A DNA stretch of 23,405 nucleotides from Helicobacteraceae bacterium. Lineage in GTDB: Bacteria; Campylobacterota; Campylobacteria; Campylobacterales; Sulfurimonadaceae. Positions 7,937 through 15,654 of this stretch are shown here, in pieces. The position numbers and the translations under genes are program-made. The stretch is from contig CANMHZ010000005.1 in the NCBI GenBank assembly GCA_947497635.1, positions 1-23,405 on the forward strand. Reading direction: 5' to 3'. The notes under the pieces were generated by a model. The model was not told the origin of the DNA, made no database searches, and was given only the letters and a program-made list of their open reading frames with translations. Numbering within the stretch: the stretch's first letter is position 1; every line of letters starts with the position of its first letter.

Positions 7937-9298
7937 TTACTCCATATCCAGTTCTATCTCCGACACATCCAGCTCACCTGAGAGGAGTTTTGGGAGGAGG
8001 GTGTCTCGTGTTTTTTGGAGGGTTTGCATCTCAAGTTGATTATTTTCTCGTTGATCTTGGATGGGTACTATTAATTCCTCAAAATAATTCATTACGTTAT
8101 TTGGTGCAATCACAAACCGTAACTGTGGTATATTCTTCACATTTAAAGCATCTAATATAGTTCCAATATCAGTTTTATTATTTATTTCTGATTTCATATA
8201 AGCACTAGTAAGTAATGTATGTAAAAAACTAATATAATTGAATTCTTCCAAAACTCTAATCGCAGTAATATTTCTTCCTATAGCTGCCTTAAAATCAGAT
8301 GGAATCCGAGCAACTGCACCGACACGACCAACGTTTGTAATGATGAAATCATTTTTAGTAACTTCTATTCTAGAAATCCATTTTTCATAGTCTTCATTTG
8401 ATATAAAATAATTATCGACCGTTTTAAGTAGTCCATCATCTTGTATATTTTTTAATTGAAGCAAGACATTCCCCGTATCAACACCTAAATCATTAGGTTT
8501 TTTTGAGTGTAAACAATCTATAACCTTGGCAATATTCCCAATTGTCAGTACTTCCCACCCCTTAGGAATCATCCCAAGCCCACTCTCTTCAAACTCGCTA
8601 GGAAACAATTCCAATACCTCTTTAGATATCCCAAGCTCTTTAGCGGCAAGCTCTAGCTCTTCATCACTACTGCATCCAGCTTTAGCATGTACAGGATCAA
8701 AATCTACAAACCAAGACTTAAAGAGTGCCTGAGCCATCTCTTCGAGGGTTTGGTTCATCTTACGGTTAAGTTCTATTTTGTCGTCTAGGGTTGAGAGGAT
8801 GTGGGCTATTTTTTTTTGGGTTTCAAGAGGGGGTAAATAAATATCTAAATTACCTATTTCTTGTAAATTAATATTTGGTTGTGCTGATTGAGATGTTGAA
8901 TTATTGACAAAATTTATAATTGATTTCTGCTGTAAAAAGAAAAGTAAATAATAAGGATTTACAATAGATGCAATATGCCTAATTAACGCAAGTGCTTGAT
9001 TTGTATTTGCAGGTAAATACTCTTTTTTAACCAAAGCAGATTTACCTAAATGAACTCCAGCCATAGAAAATAATATATCATTTTTCTCAAGTTGTGACCT
9101 TTTAAACTTTTTATGAATATCTAAACTAATAAATGAAAACTTGGAAGAATCAATTCGACCATTATAACCAACTGATTCAGCCTTAATATAATTAATGCCT
9201 GTTGTGGAGAAGCCACCATCTTTTGAGGATGGCGTAGTTCCTTTAGTTATTTTACTTGTAATTTCCGATAGTTTATATTCTCTCCACTCAGACGTCAT
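7937..9298 (-). CDS. hsdS: Type I R-M specificity subunit HsdS
   Basis: A protein of 453 residues from the ATG at 9298 (MTSEWREYKLSEI). HsdS reads the bipartite target and holds two HsdM copies. The layout is classic: recognition domain 1 (about 1-155), central conserved helices (LPPLETQKKIAHILSTLDDKI through ALFKSWFVDFDPVHAK, about 155-205), recognition domain 2 (about 240-400, opening with GMIPKGWEVLTIGNIAKV), and a C-terminal conserved helix with QTLQKTRDTLLPKLLSGEL. An upstream start at 9376 gives 26 unlikely extra residues running inside the DUF1016 fragment, so the ATG is preferred. It overlaps that fragment by 11 bp. Both recognition domains are strikingly AT-rich compared with the central helices. 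Nine consecutive A (minus strand) encode Q161-I164. Confidence 0.95.
   Translation of the reverse strand: MTSEWREYKLSEITSKITKGTTPSSKDGGFSTTGINYIKAESVGYNGRIDSSKFSFISLDIHKKFKRSQLEKNDILFSMAGVHLGKSALVKKEYLPANTNQALALIRHIASIVNPYYLLFFLQQKSIINFVNNSTSQSAQPNINLQEIGNLDIYLPPLETQKKIAHILSTLDDKIELNRKMNQTLEEMAQALFKSWFVDFDPVHAKAGCSSDEELELAAKELGISKEVLELFPSEFEESGLGMIPKGWEVLTIGNIAKVIDCLHSKKPNDLGVDTGNVLLQLKNIQDDGLLKTVDNYFISNEDYEKWISRIEVTKNDFIITNVGRVGAVARIPSDFKAAIGRNITAIRVLEEFNYISFLHTLLTSAYMKSEINNKTDIGTILDALNVKNIPQLRFVIAPNNVMNYFEELIVPIQDQRENNQLEMQTLQKTRDTLLPKLLSGELDVSEIELDME
8809..8817 (-). repeat. A9 homopolymer inside hsdS, possible slippage site
   Basis: Nine consecutive T on the plus strand, read as A9 in hsdS (codons CAA AAA AAA ATA). 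Losing one A makes the next codon TAG at once. Gaining one A leads to TAA within about 15 codons. Either slip would leave a protein of about 165-180 residues carrying only recognition domain 1. It is the longest single-base run I noticed in the window. Phase variation itself is not shown by one sequence. Confidence 0.55.
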
Positions 9299-9308
9299 AC
9301 CCAAGCCC
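9288..9308 (-). repeat. Copy 2 of the hsdM/hsdS junction repeat
   Basis: These 21 bases match 9724-9744 at 19 positions, including a perfect 14-base core (9295-9308 and 9731-9744). In both copies the repeat encodes ...GLGY(D/E)V-stop of the upstream gene and carries the ATG of the downstream gene inside the last codons, giving the same 11-bp stop/start overlap. Confidence 0.75.
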
Positions 9309-9734
9309 TTTGCGATTAATCTTGACATTGTCATCCGTTTGAGGCACAATTTTGGTCTTATTTCCTTCGGGACCACCCATGGCTTTTGGCTGTGGGGTTA
9401 AAAAAATATAGTGCGAGTAGCTGAGTTTGAATCGGTGAGACGCCGTCTCACTTTTTGGATAAGCGAGATAAAATCGGCGCATATTTTTAAGATTGTCTAC
9501 CGAAAATCCCTCACTAAACTCTGCTGTAAGCTCGATTGAGAGCTGTTTTATCAACCCTTTGCCATATTCTGCTCTTGTCTCACCGCCTTGTTCTTCTTCG
9601 ACAATTCGTCGTCCTATCTCCCAATAGGTTTGGGTCATGGTGGTGTTGATGGTTTGATAGATACTATTTCTAGCACTTTGAAGGAGCTCTTTTATGCTTG
9701 CTATAAAATGAGTATTTGTGATATTAGACCTCAT
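9288..9734 (-). CDS. Truncated DUF1016 protein (YhcG-type N-terminal domain only)
   Basis: A protein of 148 residues from the ATG at 9734; a TTG two codons earlier is less likely. Residues about 8-105 look like the N-terminal domain of DUF1016/YhcG proteins: QTYWEIGRRIVEEEQGG, YGKGLIKQLSIELTAEFSEGFSVDNLKNMRRFYLAYP and FKLSYSHYIFL. Full members have some 340-380 residues with a C-terminal PD-(D/E)xK-like nuclease domain. Here the similarity ends after SHYIFL and about 36 unrelated residues follow, ending in RKGLGYDV, which echoes the HsdM end AGLGYEV. The nuclease half is absent, so it is probably a remnant or a stand-alone N domain. The frame is open and the start is tightly coupled to the hsdM stop, so it is likely translated. 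Genes between hsdM and hsdS (mlo genes) are known in Campylobacter loci. Confidence 0.8.
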   Translation of the reverse strand: MRSNITNTHFIASIKELLQSARNSIYQTINTTMTQTYWEIGRRIVEEEQGGETRAEYGKGLIKQLSIELTAEFSEGFSVDNLKNMRRFYLAYPKSETASHRFKLSYSHYIFLTPQPKAMGGPEGNKTKIVPQTDDNVKINRKGLGYDV

Positions 9735-9744
9735 ACCCAAGCCC
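9724..9744 (-). repeat. Copy 1 of the hsdM/hsdS junction repeat
   Basis: This is the partner of the 21-base repeat at 9288-9308 (19 of 21 identical). It covers the last codons of hsdM, its TAA stop and the ATG at 9734 of the DUF1016 fragment. Together the two copies bracket the fragment. Confidence 0.75.
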
Positions 9745-11322
9745 CGCCAAGTTCTTTTTTATCATCTCTTCCAATCTTGCCGACTCTTTGAACTGCTCAC
9801 TAAGCGTTGCTGTCAGTGCACCCATCTTCTCACTAAATGGTACTCCATCATCTTCCTCTTCGGCGGTTCCCACATATCGCCCAGGGGTGAGGATGTACTC
9901 TTGTTTGGCTATCTCTTGGGTTGTTGCGCTGTAAAACTCTCCTGCTACATCTTCATAGCCCGTACCATTTCTAAACGTATGAAACATATCTGCAAGTGCT
10001 TTGGTGTCCCCATCGCTAAATGCTTTTTGCTTTCGATCGAGCATGTGCCCGACATTACGGGCATCTATGAATAGCGTCTTCCCCTTTTGTTTCTTGTTGC
10101 GATTGAGTATCCATATACAAGCTGGGATCTGAGTGTTGGCAAAGAGTTGGGATGGGAGCGCTACTATCGCCTCTATCAGATCAGCTTTTACGAGTGCTGC
10201 TCTTATGTCTCCCTCTCCTGAGGTGTTGGAACTGAGTGATCCATTGGCTAAAACCAATCCTACAACCCCATGAGGGCTGGTATGATGGAGCATGTGAAGC
10301 ATCCACTCATAGTTACCATTTCCCTTAGGAGGTGTTGGATAACCATTCCATCTCGCATCCCCCTCTAGGCTTCCATCCCACCACTCATCTTGGTTAAACG
10401 GTGGATTTGCCAGTACGAAATCGGCTCTGAGGTCAGGGTGTTGATCGTTCGTAAAGGTATCCGCAGGTTCTTTTCCGAAGTTGAACTCAATACCTCGAAT
10501 CGCCATATTCATAGCCGCCAGTCGCCATGTCGTAGGGTTAGACTCCTGCCCATAAACCGATATATCACCAATGCGTCCGCTGTGCTCTTCGATGAACTTC
10601 TCACTGGAGATAAAAAATCCACCACTCCCCATAGCAGGGTCATAGATACGACCCTTGTACGGTTCGATCATCTCTACGATGAGATTGACAATGGATTTAG
10701 GGGTATAAAACTGCCCCCCTTTCTTCCCCTCAGCAGAAGCAAACTGACCCAAGAAATATTCGTATACATGACCCAGTATGTCTTTGGCTTTTAGGCTCTC
10801 ATGCGCAAAAGGGATCGTAGCAATAAGGTCGAGTAAATCGGCGAGTTTGCTCTGTTCTATTTGTAGCTGTGCATAATTTTTGTTGAGGATTCGTTTGAGT
10901 TTAGGGTTCTCTTTTTCTATGAGTTCCATCGTATCATCGAGCAGTTTACCCGCACCTTTGAACTCTCCCCCTAGAGGCATAGGCGAACCCATAGAGAGTC
11001 TGATGTTGTCCTGTAGGTAATGCCACCGTGCCGCCTGCGGTACCCAAAACACATTCTTTTCCGTATAGTAGTCACGAGTCTCTAGCTCTTCATCTATAAC
11101 GTCTTGCTCTACGTCCTCACCCAAGAAGTAATCGTGATCAGCATTAGCAAACGCGTCTTTAAGCTCCAGTCGTCTTGTCTCAAAACTATCCGATACATAT
11201 TTTACAAATACCATACCCAGTACGACGTGCTTATAGACGGCTGCGTCCAATGATGGGAGGAGCTTGTTAGCGGATGTCCATAGCTTCTTCTCTAGCTCTT
11301 GGAGGAATTTTTGTTCTGGCAC
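9724..11322 (-). CDS. hsdM: Type I R-M DNA N6-adenine methyltransferase subunit HsdM
   Basis: A protein of 532 residues that transfers methyl from S-adenosylmethionine to adenine in the target. The N-terminal helical HsdM domain (about 5-170) is followed by GQFYTPKSIVNLIVEMI (203-219), the SAM-binding motif DPAMGSGGF (228-236) and the catalytic motif NPPF (306-309). The start is a GTG at 11322, preceded by AAGG eight bases upstream; no in-frame ATG lies between this and the upstream sequence, and the family starts at about this point. It is the first gene of the island operon, 161 bp downstream of tRNA-Val on the same strand. Its last codons and stop carry the start of the DUF1016 fragment in an 11-bp overlap. 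Confidence 0.97.
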   Translation of the reverse strand: MPEQKFLQELEKKLWTSANKLLPSLDAAVYKHVVLGMVFVKYVSDSFETRRLELKDAFANADHDYFLGEDVEQDVIDEELETRDYYTEKNVFWVPQAARWHYLQDNIRLSMGSPMPLGGEFKGAGKLLDDTMELIEKENPKLKRILNKNYAQLQIEQSKLADLLDLIATIPFAHESLKAKDILGHVYEYFLGQFASAEGKKGGQFYTPKSIVNLIVEMIEPYKGRIYDPAMGSGGFFISSEKFIEEHSGRIGDISVYGQESNPTTWRLAAMNMAIRGIEFNFGKEPADTFTNDQHPDLRADFVLANPPFNQDEWWDGSLEGDARWNGYPTPPKGNGNYEWMLHMLHHTSPHGVVGLVLANGSLSSNTSGEGDIRAALVKADLIEAIVALPSQLFANTQIPACIWILNRNKKQKGKTLFIDARNVGHMLDRKQKAFSDGDTKALADMFHTFRNGTGYEDVAGEFYSATTQEIAKQEYILTPGRYVGTAEEEDDGVPFSEKMGALTATLSEQFKESARLEEMIKKNLAGLGYEV

Positions 11323-11375
11323 AGTTGAAACCTTGTTGATGTTAGTTAAATAGTGGTAAGAGTAACCATTTATGG

Positions 11376-11381
11376 ATTATA
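11376..11381 (-). promoter_or_regulatory. Candidate -10 box for the island operon
   Basis: On the minus strand this reads TATAAT, a perfect consensus, 54 bases upstream of the hsdM GTG. I see no good -35 at 16-18 bp, which is common in Campylobacterota housekeeping promoters. Read-through from lspA/tRNA-Val is an alternative source of transcription. Confidence 0.4.
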
Positions 11382-11475
11382 AGATGTTGAAAGGCAATAT
11401 AAGACGTATAACTTTGATTTCTTCAATGATTTGAAAATGAGGAGAGGAAGTCTAAAAAAGCTTATGAAAAGGGAA

Positions 11476-11531
11476 TTTGTGAATGGTGGTCCCAACTGGA
11501 CTCGAACCAGTGACCCCTACCTTGTCGAGGT
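11476..11531. repeat. Right att copy, within intact tRNA-Val
   Basis: This is the perfect 56-bp partner of 3164-3219, at a distance of 8312 bp. It covers the anticodon loop to the CCA end of the intact tRNA plus eight bases downstream of it. The island brings its own copy of this half, so the tRNA stays whole after insertion. Confidence 0.93.
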
Positions 11532-11559
11532 AGTGCTCTACCAACTGAGCTATGAGACC
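11484..11559 (-). tRNA. tRNA-Val (anticodon GAC)
   Basis: A 76-base cloverleaf including an encoded CCA. The acceptor strands GGTCTCA and TGGGACC pair with one G-T, followed by discriminator A and CCA (11484-11486). The D arm is GCTC-AGTTGGTA-GAGC. The anticodon stem CTACC/GGTAG holds the loop TCGACAA, with GAC at 11524-11526, which decodes GUC/GUU valine codons. The T loop is TTCGAGT. It lies 47 bp downstream of lspA on the same strand. Its 3' half is the integration target of the island. Confidence 0.97.
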
Positions 11560-11577
11560 ATTTTTTTAAGAGAAGGA

Positions 11578-11583
11578 ATTATA
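11578..11583 (-). promoter_or_regulatory. Candidate -10 box for tRNA-Val
   Basis: On the minus strand this reads TATAAT, 18 bases upstream of the tRNA 5' end, which would place the transcript start about a dozen bases before the tRNA. The -35 region (inside the lspA tail) is not convincing. Co-transcription with lspA is possible as well. Confidence 0.45.
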
Positions 11584-11606
11584 ATGAGCAAGAGGTTAAA
11601 AACGAC

Positions 11607-12050
11607 TTAACTCTTACACATATTTGGTTTGTAGTTCAAAATCAGCAACCATACGACGGCAATATCGATCATAACATCAGCAGCATTAAAGACGGCAAAG
11701 TTAAATCCACAATGCCAATAGACGTAATCAACCACACCTCCGTGGATAAAACGGTCAGCGACATTGGAAAGTCCTGCCCCTACCATCACCCCGATAGGGA
11801 GGAGATAGCATCGTTGTTTGAGCCACAAAGTATATCCGACCACTCCCACTAGCAGAGCCAGTTGAATCCATTTCAATGACTCTGCTAAAAAGGCAAACAT
11901 CGAAAACGCAACCCCCTTATTGTAGACTAAAATCAAATCAATACACTGGGTGTAATATCGAAACCCTTCCACAAAAACTGTTTTGAGTGCTTGATCGGCA
12001 ACGAAAACACCCATGGCAACAAAGAGAATTAAGAGAAGCGATTTAAGCAT
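11607..12050 (-). CDS. lspA: Lipoprotein signal peptidase II
   Basis: A protein of 147 residues with four hydrophobic segments (about 3-20, 62-76, 84-97, 118-140), normal for LspA. It cuts the signal peptide from diacylglyceryl-prolipoproteins in the inner membrane. The conserved motifs are [10 protein letters not shown] (43-52), [17 protein letters not shown] (93-109) and FNAADVMID (121-129); the catalytic aspartates are expected to be D108 and D125. The ATG at 12050 overlaps the end of glmM by 8 bp, so the two are in one transcript, an order also known in Helicobacter pylori. Confidence 0.96.
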   Translation of the reverse strand: MLKSLLLILFVAMGVFVADQALKTVFVEGFRYYTQCIDLILVYNKGVAFSMFAFLAESLKWIQLALLVGVVGYTLWLKQRCYLLPIGVMVGAGLSNVADRFIHGGVVDYVYWHCGFNFAVFNAADVMIDIAVVWLLILNYKPNMCKS

Positions 12051-13383
12051 TTAAAGCACTTTCAAAAAATTTCACGAGATGTTCCATCTCTTTTTCCATT
12101 GCTTTAGCATCTTTTCCCTCTAGCAAAATGCGTAGCTTATGCTCGGTTCCTGAGTAGCGGATAAGATGACGAATATGCAGCGCATCTGTTTTTTTGAGTT
12201 CCTCTTCCAACCCTTCGATTTGTTCCAATGGTTTTTTTATTTTGACTTTGATATTGACCAATTTTTGCGGATAAAGTTCAAAAGGGCGAAGTACTTTACT
12301 TGCTTTGGTTTTTGACGTGAGTAGCAACGCTAAAATTTGCAATGCACTCATCAATCCATCTCCCGTTTTAGCAAAATCGTGTAATACAATGTGACCACTT
12401 TGCTCACCACCGAAATTAATACCGTGTTCTCTCATACGTTCAAGTACATACTTGTCTCCCACATTAGCGCGATGCAATGCGAGACCATGGGTGATCATGA
12501 AATCTTCTAATGCTTGATTGCTCATCACCGTCGCAACGATTCCATTTCCTTTAAGTTTTCCTTCTCGATGCAAAAATAGTCCAAGCGCCCCTAAAATCTG
12601 ATCGCCATCTACTTCATCGCCATTTTCATCAACGACGATAAGCCGATCCGCATCTCCATCAAGTGCCAATCCTATGTCAGCACGATATTTTTTTACCGCT
12701 TCTCGTAGATCTTTGGTATGTAATGCCCCACAATCTTCATTGATATTAAAACCATTGGGTTTATCGTGCAGTACGATCACCTCAGCGCCCAACTCTTCAA
12801 GGACAGTTGGCCCAACCTTATATCCTGCTCCGTTGGCTGTATCGAGGACGATACGCATCCCCTGTAGGGTTAAATCACTCGAAAAAGAGTTTTTAAGCTG
12901 AACAATATATCGCCCGATTACATCATCGATCCGTTTTGCGGCACCAATTTGTTGTCCCGTCGCTTGCGCTTCTTTCAATCGTGTGGCATCATAGACAATA
13001 GCTTCGATTTTGGCTTCAATCTCTTCAGAGAGCTTATTCCCATGCGCATCAAAAAATTTGATTCCATTATCTTCAAAAGGGTTGTGGCTTGCGGAGATCA
13101 TAATTCCTGCATCACAGCGCATATTCTCAGTTAAAAAAGCAATAGCAGGTGTAGGCATTGGACCAATTTGGATAACATCGTATCCAACTGCCGTCAAACC
13201 GCTTACGATAGCATTTTCAATCATATAGCCACTTTTACGGGTATCTTTACCCAGTAAAATTCGTTTGGTTTTTGCATGATCCTTGAAATAAATACCTGCC
13301 GCCATCGCTACGCGCATTGCCAATTCAGCACTCAAAAACGAGCCTGCTTCCCCACGTACGCCGTCTGTTCCAAATAATTTCAT
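12043..13383 (-). CDS. glmM: Phosphoglucosamine mutase
   Basis: A protein of 446 residues, the full family length. It converts glucosamine-6-phosphate to glucosamine-1-phosphate on the way to UDP-GlcNAc for peptidoglycan and LPS. Visible motifs are FGTDGVRG (4-11), the phosphoserine loop ISASHNP (active Ser 99), the metal loop DGDADR (242-247), GGEQSGH in the sugar-binding region and [11 protein letters not shown] near the C terminus in the phosphate-binding domain. It is divergent from rpsT (95-bp gap) and followed by lspA. Confidence 0.97.
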   Translation of the reverse strand: MKLFGTDGVRGEAGSFLSAELAMRVAMAAGIYFKDHAKTKRILLGKDTRKSGYMIENAIVSGLTAVGYDVIQIGPMPTPAIAFLTENMRCDAGIMISASHNPFEDNGIKFFDAHGNKLSEEIEAKIEAIVYDATRLKEAQATGQQIGAAKRIDDVIGRYIVQLKNSFSSDLTLQGMRIVLDTANGAGYKVGPTVLEELGAEVIVLHDKPNGFNINEDCGALHTKDLREAVKKYRADIGLALDGDADRLIVVDENGDEVDGDQILGALGLFLHREGKLKGNGIVATVMSNQALEDFMITHGLALHRANVGDKYVLERMREHGINFGGEQSGHIVLHDFAKTGDGLMSALQILALLLTSKTKASKVLRPFELYPQKLVNIKVKIKKPLEQIEGLEEELKKTDALHIRHLIRYSGTEHKLRILLEGKDAKAMEKEMEHLVKFFESALNA

Positions 13384-13478
13384 GTGAGCTTTCCCCTTTG
13401 TGGATAAAATTTAACTTAATTTTAATTATCTTTAAGGTAGTATTCTACCCTAAAAAAAATTCGACAAGGATAAATGCC

Positions 13479-13745
13479 ATGGCAAACCATAAGTCAGCAT
13501 TAAAACGTATCCGTCAGACGGAAAAGCGCACTGAGCGTAACCGATTCTACCGTACACGTATTAAAAACATCGTTAAAGCAGTCCGCACCGCAGTTGATGC
13601 AGGGAACAAAGAAGAAGCTCAAGCAGCGCTAGTTGTTGCAAACGCAAACTTACATAAATACGTTAGCAAGGGTGTCTTGAAAAAAGAAACTGCTTCTCGT
13701 AAAGTAAGTCGTCTTCACCTCGCTGTTAACGCAATCGCAGCATAA
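13479..13745 (+). CDS. rpsT: 30S ribosomal protein S20
   Basis: An 88-residue basic protein, [21 protein letters not shown]..., normal length for S20, which binds 16S rRNA early in 30S assembly. The start at 13479 is chosen because AAGGA lies eight bases upstream (13466-13470) and the family begins MANHKSA; a longer open frame from 13317 is only upstream read-through. Its leader has a small inverted repeat (13436-13449, five-base arms). It is divergent from glmM and followed by prfA 69 bp downstream, the order seen in Helicobacter. Confidence 0.97.
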   Translation: MANHKSALKRIRQTEKRTERNRFYRTRIKNIVKAVRTAVDAGNKEEAQAALVVANANLHKYVSKGVLKKETASRKVSRLHLAVNAIAA

Positions 13746-13814
13746 GTTTTTCCCTTCGGGGCAAAATATCCCTCTTTATTTACCTTTTTAACGCCTTATT
13801 TTAGGAACATCATA

Positions 13815-14882
13815 ATGTTATCCACTAAGCTTACCCCTTTTATTAACCGCTACAATGAATTAACCGAATTATTGAGTTCTCCTGACATTGGAAATGACAT
13901 TAAACGAATGACTGACCTATCCAAAGAGCAATCCTCTCTTCAAGCTATTTTTACCAAAGCAACCGAATACAAAAAGGTATTAGAGGAGATTGAAGAGAAC
14001 AAAGCTCTCGCTTTTGATGCGGAATTGGGTGAACTTGCCAAAGAAGAGCTCAAAATATTAGAGCCTCAAGTAGGTGAACTCGAAGAGGAGATCAAAAAAC
14101 TTCTCATTCCGACCGATCCCAACGACAAGCGTAATATCTTTATTGAATTACGGGCAGGTACGGGCGGCGATGAAGCGGCGATTTTTGTCGGTGATTTGTT
14201 TAACGCTTACGTTCGTTATGCGGATGTACGCGGATGGAAAATTGAGCTTATGAGCACAAGTCCCTCCGATGCAGGTGGATTTAAAGAGGTGATTGCCCTT
14301 ATCAAAGGGGATCAAGTCTATTCACGCCTCAAGCATGAAGCAGGTGTTCACCGTGTTCAACGTGTTCCTGCGACTGAATCTCAGGGGCGCGTTCACACCT
14401 CGGCGATTACCGTTGCCGTTATGCCAGAAGTTGATGACGTAGAAGTTATTATTAATGAAAGTGACCTCAAGATCGACGTTATGCGCTCAAGCGGATGCGG
14501 TGGACAAAGTGTCAATACCACCGACTCTGCAGTACGTATCACCCACCTTCCGACAGGTATCGTCGTCAACAACCAAGATCAAAAATCGCAGCACAAAAAT
14601 AAAGATAAAGCGATGCAAATTCTTAAAGCCCGTATTTATGATATGCAAATGCACGAAGCGAAAGAAAAAGAGATGAATGAGCGTAAAGATCAAGTGGGAA
14701 CGGGTGACCGAAGTGGACGTATTCGTACCTACAACTACCCTCAAAACCGCATCTCCGATCACCGCATTACGCTGACTCTTTATCGTCTTGAAGAGATTAT
14801 GCAAGGGGGATTGATGGATGATATTATTGAACCGTTGATCGCCGATATGCAGTCGAAACTGATGGAGAGAAACGGGCTATAA
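13815..14882 (+). CDS. prfA: Peptide chain release factor 1
   Basis: A protein of 355 residues that ends translation at UAA and UAG. The stop-codon-reading tripeptide is PAT (185-187), the RF1 form (PxT), not the SPF of RF2. The peptidyl-hydrolysis motif GGQ is at 229-231 in [17 protein letters not shown]. The N-terminal coiled region (about 1-100) is as in the family. The start has AGGAA about eight bases upstream. The stop lies three bases from the stop of the convergent dapF gene. Confidence 0.97.
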   Translation: MLSTKLTPFINRYNELTELLSSPDIGNDIKRMTDLSKEQSSLQAIFTKATEYKKVLEEIEENKALAFDAELGELAKEELKILEPQVGELEEEIKKLLIPTDPNDKRNIFIELRAGTGGDEAAIFVGDLFNAYVRYADVRGWKIELMSTSPSDAGGFKEVIALIKGDQVYSRLKHEAGVHRVQRVPATESQGRVHTSAITVAVMPEVDDVEVIINESDLKIDVMRSSGCGGQSVNTTDSAVRITHLPTGIVVNNQDQKSQHKNKDKAMQILKARIYDMQMHEAKEKEMNERKDQVGTGDRSGRIRTYNYPQNRISDHRITLTLYRLEEIMQGGLMDDIIEPLIADMQSKLMERNGL

Positions 14883-14885
14883 ACC

Positions 14886-15635
14886 CTACCCTCTCCAAAC
14901 CGTTTCAAACACCCCTTGAACTTCCCCTTTGAAGGTAATCGTCCCCTCGTCTAACCCCAAATAAAGTGTTTCACCGCTTTTGGGATAGACACGGGCATTA
15001 TCCGCGACAAAATCTTCGATCGAAGCACGATAAAAACACGCTGCCATTCCTGTACCACACGCTAAGGTTTCATCTTCTACTCCACGTTCATACGTACGAA
15101 CCGAAATAGAACCATTGCTTTGAATGTGGGCAATATTGACGTTGGCATTGTATTTGTGACGAAGGGTGCGTGCCATTTCGATATCAAAGTTTCCCATATC
15201 CGCATCAAAGGTGACGAGATGGGGGACACCGGTATCAATAAGCCACCATTTCATCTCATACTCAACGATCTCATCGTTAATGACGAGAGGAGGGGTTAAA
15301 TCACTTTGAACACTATTGCTGTCCACTTGGGCCTTTATCACTCCTGCTCCCGTTAAAAACTCCATACTAGACTCTGCCAATCCAAAACGGTGAGCATAGT
15401 GAGCACAAGCACGGCTACCGTTTCCACACATGGAGGCGGTAGAGCCGTCGGCATTGTAAAACTCCCACTCGAAATCATGTGATTCATGCGGAAGCAATAC
15501 AATAAGTCCATCCGCACCGATCCCGTTCTGACGGTCACATAGCGTTCGTGCAAGAGAAGCGCGATCCGCTCCGACAAAGGCGTGAAAGATGACGAAGTCG
15601 TTACCGCTGGCGCAGTATTTGGCAATTTGGAGCAT
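14886..15635 (-). CDS. dapF: Diaminopimelate epimerase
   Basis: A protein of 249 residues, slightly short for DapF but typical of Campylobacterota. It interconverts LL- and meso-diaminopimelate for lysine and peptidoglycan synthesis. Both catalytic cysteines are present: C70 in SMCGNGSRA and C193 in LACGTGMAA. GNDFV (11-15) and NGIGADGL (37-44) complete the signature. The ATG at 15635 has AAGGA about six bases upstream. It follows coaE by 19 bp on the same strand, as in Campylobacter jejuni where these genes are also neighbours. Confidence 0.96.
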   Translation of the reverse strand: MLQIAKYCASGNDFVIFHAFVGADRASLARTLCDRQNGIGADGLIVLLPHESHDFEWEFYNADGSTASMCGNGSRACAHYAHRFGLAESSMEFLTGAGVIKAQVDSNSVQSDLTPPLVINDEIVEYEMKWWLIDTGVPHLVTFDADMGNFDIEMARTLRHKYNANVNIAHIQSNGSISVRTYERGVEDETLACGTGMAACFYRASIEDFVADNARVYPKSGETLYLGLDEGTITFKGEVQGVFETVWRG

Positions 15636-15654
15636 GGGGAATCCTTAGGGTGAA

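Larger units (their letters stand above)
3164..11531. mobile_element. tRNA-Val-integrated genomic island carrying a type I R-M system
   Basis: The segment between two perfect 56-bp copies of the 3' part of tRNA-Val(GAC) holds only hsdM, a truncated DUF1016 gene, hsdS, an AlbA/Schlafen-type gene and hsdR. The repeat period is 8312 bp. Deleting one period would leave the EAL gene, an intact tRNA-Val and lspA in normal spacing, which is a convincing empty site. Tyrosine integrases commonly use tRNA 3' halves in this way (known biology). No integrase, relaxase, transposase or excisionase is visible, so the element either lost its integrase or was moved by one acting in trans (inference). Confidence 0.88.

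Noticed and set aside
9299..9376. Longer hsdS start giving 26 extra residues (MVPKEIRPKL...)
   Set aside because: This stretch is inside the DUF1016 fragment in another frame. HsdS proteins normally begin near MTSEWREYKLSEI, and the ATG at 9298 sits in the repeated coupling junction.
9400..9406. Run of seven T (minus strand) in the DUF1016 fragment as a frameshift that might restore the missing nuclease half
   Set aside because: The next frame reads only about a dozen residues without DUF1016 likeness before a stop, and the remaining distance to hsdS is too short for the missing domain.
13317..13478. Extended N-terminus of S20 (142-residue frame)
   Set aside because: S20 has about 88 residues, and the ribosome site AAGGA lies directly before the inner ATG; the upstream part overlaps glmM and the divergent promoter region.
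13746..13775. Small TTCG-loop hairpin after rpsT as a terminator
   Set aside because: The G-C stem is only three pairs with a bulge and a poor T tail; prfA downstream is probably co-transcribed at least in part.
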